A stretch of DNA of 64,000 nucleotides from Merluccius polli (lineage: Eukaryota; Chordata; Actinopteri; Gadiformes; Merlucciidae), in the NCBI GenBank assembly GCA_030340625.1, contig JAOPHQ010004265.1, positions 244,501 through 308,500 on the forward strand. Reading direction: 5' to 3'. The notes beneath the pieces were generated by a model, which saw only the letters and a list, made by a program, of their open reading frames with translations, was not told the origin of the DNA and searched no databases. The translations under genes and the position numbers were made by a program. The first letter of the stretch is position 1. Each line of letters begins with the position of its first letter. Of the stretch, positions 57,881-64,000 are shown piece after piece.

Positions 57881-59690
57881 CTTTTCCTTCTCTTATTTTA
57901 AATCCCAGAGGGTGGCCCATGGCGCCTAGATTTGTCTCCAGTGGCAGACTTCCCCCATCAAATTCTCTTCCAATGTTAGAGAGAAGTGTGATCCACTCCT
58001 CTTACGGTTCCATTTTCTATTTGTATTTGCTTTTTGTATAGAACTGACTTATTTTTGATTATTTTGATTTATTTTTTTTATATAGAAGACAAAAGGAAAA
58101 AAAGTGTTTTTTTACGGGCATTAGTAAACTATATGAAATGGCCATGGCAGGTTAAATGTTTCTGATTTATACATTTTGTGTTTTGAATTAATTGACCAGC
58201 TTTCTGTAAATATGTAACTTTTTCCAAACATATCATAACTGTTGATGTGCTCATGAAAATCACCAGATATTCCTAATACCAGCTTATGTGTTTGAGGGTT
58301 TCTTCAACAAGACTTTGTCCTTGATGTTGCTCCTTGTCTGCAAGCACGATAATCTCTCGGATTATATTACACAAAGAAATATTGGCAAGCACTGTGAACA
58401 TGCTCCAATCTGTTTTCCATCAAATCTAGACATTGTCAAATGTTTATACTAAATGCATGCAGTCTTCTATGGTCTCACAATTTAACAGACTGGACAGTAC
58501 AATAGACATTACTGTTTAAAATCATCTGCAGTGTGCACATTTTAACAATCTGTTAGACTGTATATACTACTGCTTTTTGTACTTTTCATGAACTGAAAAA
58601 GCATGTTTTTTTTTTTGTTTTTTTTAAGCAGATGTTTTTAAATGGGTTTGTAAATACACATTTAGCCTTGTGCCATGGGGTTCTGTAATCGGTGAACCAC
58701 TACATGTCAAAGTTTTGTAAAGAAGGCACTGCTAGTTTACTGTAAAATATCCTCTGTTCTTCAAGGCATCTTTGTATATTTTTTTTGGTTGAGGTGAAAG
58801 TCCAAGCTCATACTTCTACAGTGAAACTTTCACTCAAATTAAAAGTAATGCTGGCTGCATGGGGTAAAACTGGTAATCAACAAATCATGACTGTTCTGCA
58901 TTTCTTCTACATCCTTGCTTAATGTTCTGTTACTGAATATGTATTTGTGATTGCGTTTGCTGTATTTATCTAAGGCAATTCTCAAAGCTACGACTATGCA
59001 GACATTTTGAATGTGAGAAGTGACCCGAAAGTTCAATTTCATATCTTAGCCTCAGGTGATTATTTATTAACCAAATTGGCTTATAAAGCAATAATTAAGA
59101 TATTCCTACTCACAAAGAATTGTTTTTGCTATGTTATTTCTAACCATATATTTTATAAAATAATGCTCATGTTGCACGGTTTTTGCCATTGTGCATATTG
59201 TCGATGTCCAGTAAACTGTGGTTTTCCAAGGTTACTTTGTAAATTGTGACCCTGCTTAAACCAAATGGTTTGAAGGACCATACTCTAAACATGTGTTATT
59301 AAACAATTCTGTGGCAGGGTAGTTGGATGCTGAACAATTGATATTCTTGTTGAAAGGATGATTGCTGCTTCCTTTGAGGTTAAAATTAAGCTTGTTTTTT
59401 GTTTTTGGGTAGATATCATATTAAAGTTGTTCAAGGTACATGTTAAGTTATGAGTTGTGCCTTAACAATTGCCAGTTCTTTTTTGATAAGAATATCAGTC
59501 TTATGTAATTTAATATTTATTTATTACAAAACATTTTGTACAAGCTTAAAGACGTCTAATTTCTATCCATTGTTTGTGCATTTCCTTTCCATATCTGTAG
59601 TTCGATGTTTTTTTTCTATACTGTACACCACCTAATAGTTCTCATCTGTAATATTAAAAATTAAAGAAAAGCCAAATTGTGTTGTTGTGA
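57881..59690 (+). other. sinhcaf: SINHCAF 3' UTR
   Basis: A long AT-rich 3' UTR of about 1.8 kb. Two overlapping ATTAAA variants at about 59653-59665 are followed by GTGTTGTTGTG (59679-59689), the usual arrangement of a cleavage site. No other gene is seen in it. Confidence 0.55.
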
Positions 59691-60440
59691 TATTTTCGTT
59701 AGGGGGTGCGCGTGAGTCTCCTACGAGCCAGTCCGTCCCGCTAGAGTGCGCGTGGGCTGTTTTCAAGTCAACACGTGTCTCCGTGAACAACAAGTCTCAA
59801 CCACTATTTCACGACGGAAGTTTTTTAATAAGAGCGACGCCAACCGTCACGTAATAAGTAATAACATCAAATATTATTCACAGAAACCTGCCCCTTGGCG
59901 GACCTCTCCTCACCACCAGCCACTGCGGGACGGTTACTCATGGCGTTCAAACTCTTTGTTTTATACACCTAAAGCGATGAGGAAAGTCCGTCATTACATT
60001 ATCAACCCCGCAAGAGAGGAGAGGGAAAAAACAAAAACAGAACAACAAAAAACCCGCCCCCACTACAAAGCGCGTGTATAAACGTAGAGGCGGATCCGCG
60101 TCGCGCGAGCACATTAACACCGTTAAAGGACGCCACTTTTAATAAACAAAACGGGGGACCGGTGGGGGAGGAGGAGGGGGGGAGAGAAGCGCATTCAGCT
60201 CAGCTCGCGCCGCTCTCGTTCCCCCCTCTCTCTGCTCCTCGCCTTGCGCGCGCGCCCCTCTCTCCCACACACACACACACTCCTCTCTCTCTCGCCTCTC
60301 TCTCTCTCCCCTCTCTCTCTCTCCGTGTGTAAAAGGCTGGAGGAGCAGCAGCGCCACACTGACAGGCTGCGATGCGGACACCCGGCCGCCGCCACTCGTC
60401 CCCCCCGGAGGAGACGCCTCTGAGCGGGGAGACCGGCGCC
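59691..60440 (+). promoter_or_regulatory. scube2: SINHCAF-SCUBE2 spacer and SCUBE2 5' region
   Basis: After about 60090 the sequence becomes CpG- and CT-rich, with a TCTC/CA-rich block at 60225-60330, and leads into the SCUBE2 first exon. Proline- and arginine-rich open frames on the minus strand reflect composition only. Confidence 0.5.
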
Positions 60441-63225
60441 ATGGGAGCCGCGCGGACGGCCAGGAGCCTAGGACTGGGTCTGTGTGTGTTGTTGCTCCTG
60501 TTGAACAGCCGCCAAGGAGCAGCGACACCGGAGAGCAGAGGTAAAGCTTTGTCTTATGCTTTCTTGTTGTGTTTTTTTTTGTCCCCCCCCCCCCCCCCAG
60601 AGCCTTGTATTATTTCTACTTGTATTATTTCTACTCTGGGTAGGGTAGCGCTCATTTGTAGGCTACAACGCGTTACATGGACTATATGTCACCTATATAT
60701 ATATTTTGTTATATCTGTTAAGTGGTAGTGTTACTACAGGGATTTGACACAACAATGCAATGACTACTTGTGAACTTTTAAAGTGCCTATAACTCATAAA
60801 ATCATTAGTCTAATTTTTTATATATTTTTTTCCCACCGGCATCATCTAATTTCACTCGGTCTTATTTTTTTTTTTTTTTAGCATATTTACATTATTTTCC
60901 AATTATTATTACATACTGGTTGTGTGGCGAATGATGGGCTGTTCCGTCTGACGCGATCTTAAAAACCTAGGTATTATGGATAGGCCTACATGCCTTATTT
61001 CCATGTAAATGAAAGCGTGAAATGTGTCATTTACTATTGCTGTGATATTTAAAATATAGTTTTGACAACCACAACTGGGCTGTATTACTTTATAACTTCG
61101 CCGTCGCCGTCTCTGCGTGTGTTTTCCCCCACAGACCAGTGTGCGGATGAAAGCGACGGCTGTCACATTGACGCAATTTGTCAGAATAGCCAAGGCTCGT
61201 ACAAGTGCACGTGTAAGGCAGGCTTTAAAGGAGACGGCCAACACTGCGGAGGTAATTATATTATTATCTGCTGCGGTCCGCCTTGTCATTAACGACGTGC
61301 GGCCGCCGCCATCAATGCGTCTCGAAGCCGCGAGCTTTTTATTGACCGTAATTGGCGGCGTCGCGCGCACATGTTGTTCATTTTTAGGTCGAAATTAAAT
61401 TCAAATACGGGCGGGCTCGCGGTCTGACGGTACACTTTCGTTGTTGTTGTTGTTGTTGATCAATTGTTCATCTCCATCTTTAAAAAAAAAAAAATGAAAT
61501 GTTAAAGCTCTCCTCAGTCGCCATATCTTGACCTACCTGCTCTCCAACTCTGTGTTTGTGATTGGAAAGCAACAAAAGATGTTTAGCTTTTCGTGTGTCT
61601 TTCTGTGTCTCATATTGTACTACGTCACGAAGAGGCAAATGATTGGACTTGTCTTATTTATTTTTGTTTTGTAGACATTGATGAATGCGACGTGGGGTAC
61701 AATGGCGGCTGCGTGCACGAGTGTAACAACATACCGGGAAATTACCGGTGCACGTGCCACGACGGCTTCCACCTCGCGCACGACGGACACAACTGCTTAG
61801 GTGAGATGAGGTCAAAGGTTAAGGTGTGAAGGTTAGGCGACACTGTGTTTTTGTCAGACATGACATTACTGCTCGGTGTTATGGATCTAGGCCTAATAAT
61901 CCCCCCCCCCCATGCATACCTTTTGAGTGGTAAAAGTAGCAGTCATCTTATGTTGCATAATAAAGGTAAAAGGTAAATGCAAGGTTTCCATAATACAATA
62001 GGCCTGCTTCACTTACACAGGAGATACGTGTGACGGTTGTCGATGCTGTTTGAGGGGTTTTTAGACAATTTGACGTTTTTCATATTGATAATGTTCATAG
62101 TGAATATGGTTTCTTTGTACGGTTTTATGTAAGCGTCACAATATTTTGATGTACAGCAATGTTTTACAATGTTTACAATGCACGCACACACACACACACA
62201 CATACACTCATACATACATACATACATACATACATGCATACATACATACATACATACATACATACATACATACATACATACAACACACACACACATACAA
62301 TCATACATACATACAACACACACACACATACAATCATACATACATACAACACACACACACATACAATCATACATACATACAACACACACACATACAATCA
62401 TACATACATACATACAACACACACAGACATACAATCATACATGCATACAACACACATACAATCATACATACATACAACGCATACACACATACAATCATAC
62501 ACTCACATACATACATACATACATACATACATACGTACATACGTACATACATACATCACACACACACACAATGTTTTTTTTTCCTTTTACTTATAATTAA
62601 TGCCAGACACCCAACTCTCTTGTAGATGTGGATGAGTGTAAATTCAACAATGGAGGGTGCCAGCACACATGTGTCAACACAATGGGAAGCTATGAGTGTC
62701 GCTGCAAAGAAGGCTTTTTCCTGAGTGACAACCAGCACACATGCATCCACCGCTCAGTGGGTGAGTGGCAGTGAATCCAGGTTTTACACCTTTTGAACCC
62801 ATGTCCTCTAGCTGTGGAAACTGGCTTTTACTGTAGGCCTGTGGAGTGGCCCCCTGCCAGATAAGGTGTTAGGAAGATTGTGAGGGTAGGAATAGTACTG
62901 TCTGTTGACATTTATTCAAATACAGGTATGTATGCACAGATGCATTAAGCTTTTAAAGGGTTGCCTTTTTTTGCAGCAAATTCTGAAATGTTGACATATG
63001 CCGCTTTTGATTCAAAGTGAATTTGATAAAAGAAATGTAGTCGTAGGAATTATTTGTTATGAACTAAAATTAAAATGATTGTTAATTTTGTTGTTTGAGA
63101 AATAACTTCAATAAATGCTAATGATAATATCATATTTTACGAATGTATCTTACGTAAGCCGATATTGTCTAATGCTCACTGTGGCTGTCTTGATGTCTTG
63201 ACTGTCGCTGTAGTAATATTTTCAC

Positions 63226-63320
<95 letters not shown>

Positions 63321-63667
63321 CAACCACAGAGGGCCTCAACTGTATGAATAAGGAGCATGGCTGTGCTCACATCTGCAAAGAGACCCCTAAGGGAGGGGTT
63401 GCCTGTGAGTGCCGCCCAGGGTTTGAGTTGGCCCGGAATCAGAGAGACTGCATCAGTACGTGTGGATCCATTATGCCTGCAGTCTGACCAATTTGCCTTC
63501 AGTTGTTGAGTAGAATATCTGACCTCGGGTCACATGTTGTTACCTTGCAGTTACCTGTAACCATGGCAACGGGGGTTGCCAGCACATCTGTGAGGACACG
63601 GAAGAAGGCCCCATATGCAGGTGTCACGTCAGGTATACCCTGCAGCCTGACAAAAGCTCCTGTGTAG
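60441..63667 (+). CDS. scube2: SCUBE2, secreted EGF/CUB protein, first 6 exons, C-terminus off the right edge
   Basis: SCUBE2 (zebrafish 'you') is a secreted, cell-surface-associated glycoprotein that releases lipid-modified Hedgehog from producing cells. Exons: 60441-60540, 61135-61251, 61675-61800, 62626-62760, 63330-63455, 63551-63667, all phase 1, one EGF domain per exon after exon 1. About 240 residues are visible. Residues 1-26 form a signal peptide ([20 protein letters not shown]). Five EGF-like domains follow; exons 3 and 4 begin with the calcium-binding DIDEC and [25 protein letters not shown] matches SCUBE2 better than SCUBE1 or SCUBE3, and synteny agrees. The later EGF, Cys-rich and CUB parts are outside. 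An upstream in-frame ATG at 60372 would add 23 residues; 60441 has the better context (GCGCCATGG) and puts the signal peptide first. Confidence 0.93.
61470..61655 (+). repeat. Intron duplication, copy 1 (upstream of SCUBE2 exon 3)
   Basis: Begins CATCTCCATCTTTAAA, then GTTAAAGCTCTCCTCAGTCG, CTGCTCTCCAACTCTGTG, GATTGGAAAGCAACAAAA, TTTCTGTGTCTCATATT and GAGGCAAATGATTGGACTTG. All blocks recur in the same order at 63741-63922. It ends about 20 bp before exon 3. Confidence 0.85.
62186..62572. repeat. Compound (CATA)n/(CA)n array with ~35-bp higher-order unit
   Basis: CATA tetranucleotides alternate with CA blocks and ATACAATCAT. A unit of about 35 bp (ACAATCATACATACATACAA plus a CA run) is repeated about seven times between 62281 and 62500. 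SCUBE2 intron 3. Open frames over it are artefacts. Confidence 0.95.
63229..63318. repeat. (GT)n microsatellite, about 45 units, beside the SCUBE2 exon 5 acceptor
   Basis: The array ends only 11 bp before the acceptor AG (63328-63329), leaving TTCAACCACAG as the only non-repeat sequence. Confidence 0.97.
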
Positions 63668-63740
63668 GTAGGTAAGCACTGACTCCACTATGTATATGCT
63701 CAGTGGCTGGCTATTTGAAATACCAAACACCTTGTTTCTG

Positions 63741-63922
63741 CATCTCCATCTTTTTTTTAAAAATCAAATGTTAAAGCTCTCCTCAGTCGCCATATCTTGA
63801 CTGGACCTATGGTACCTGCTCTCCAACTCTGTGATTGGAAAGCAACAAAATATGTTTTCTTGTGTGTTTCTGTGTCTCATATTTTACTGTCATGAAGAGG
63901 CAAATGATTGGACTTGTATTAT
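63741..63922 (+). repeat. Intron duplication, copy 2 (downstream of SCUBE2 exon 6)
   Basis: Second copy of the segment at 61470-61655, with a 12-bp insertion (CTGGACCTATGG-type) and several small deletions. The overall order is kept for about 180 bp. Confidence 0.85.
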
Positions 63923-64000
63923 AATATTATTACAAATGTGTGGGTTAAGGCAGGATGAACACATTTAAAGAGGCGATCTCTAATAGGTTTCGTTCCAAAG

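Noticed and set aside
60372..60440. Upstream ATG as the SCUBE2 start
   Set aside because: It would put 23 charged/proline-rich residues before the signal peptide and has a weaker start context than 60441. Not fully excluded.
62146..62625. Overlapping 140-160-codon open frames on both strands
   Set aside because: Created by the CATA/CA array, which has no stops in several frames.

Overview
The window is vertebrate nuclear DNA, almost certainly from a teleost fish. Genes are split into many short GT-AG exons. The encoded proteins align closely, from memory, with human IPO7, TMEM41B, DENND5A, SINHCAF/FAM60A and SCUBE2. Introns are short by mammalian standards. Simple repeats are very dense: long GT, CT, TA, AAT, ATG, CATA, poly-C and poly-G arrays. 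That density would fit a gadiform (cod-like) fish, but this is only an inference. There are no bacterial operons, CRISPR arrays or rRNA genes. No intact transposase or reverse transcriptase gene is visible.

Layout from left to right. IPO7 runs on the minus strand from 17045 down to 863; 22 coding exons are visible and the C-terminal exons lie off the left edge. A 1.2-kb divergent promoter region follows. TMEM41B is complete on the plus strand with 7 coding exons (18261-21254). A 3.7-kb spacer holds a GT array, an 11-bp minisatellite and a pentanucleotide array. DENND5A is complete on the plus strand with 23 coding exons (24940-53876). SINHCAF is complete on the plus strand with 5 coding exons (56736-57880) behind a CpG-rich promoter. 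SCUBE2 starts at 60441 on the plus strand; 6 exons are visible and it runs off the right edge.

The order IPO7-TMEM41B-DENND5A-SCUBE2 matches the human 11p15.4 neighbourhood. SINHCAF is the exception: in human it sits on 12p beside DENND5B and IPO8. The fish block therefore looks like the less-reduced version of an ancestral segment duplicated early in vertebrates. The genes do not form one pathway. They cover nuclear import, ER lipid scrambling for autophagy, Rab6/Rab39 membrane traffic, SIN3-HDAC chromatin repression and Hedgehog release.

Non-genic points of interest are: a 35-codon in-frame candidate cassette exon in DENND5A; a 1.06-kb hAT-type non-autonomous element with perfect 8-bp target duplications inside a hairpin; a three-copy dispersed family with an internal inverted repeat and AATAAA; a three-copy DENND5A intron repeat; a duplicated intron segment in SCUBE2; a duplicated E-box module upstream of TMEM41B; ZNF143-like promoter motifs; and several splice sites abutting unstable simple repeats. 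I saw no convincing new multi-gene system. All exon boundaries were set by hand from splice signals, reading phase and remembered human homologues.
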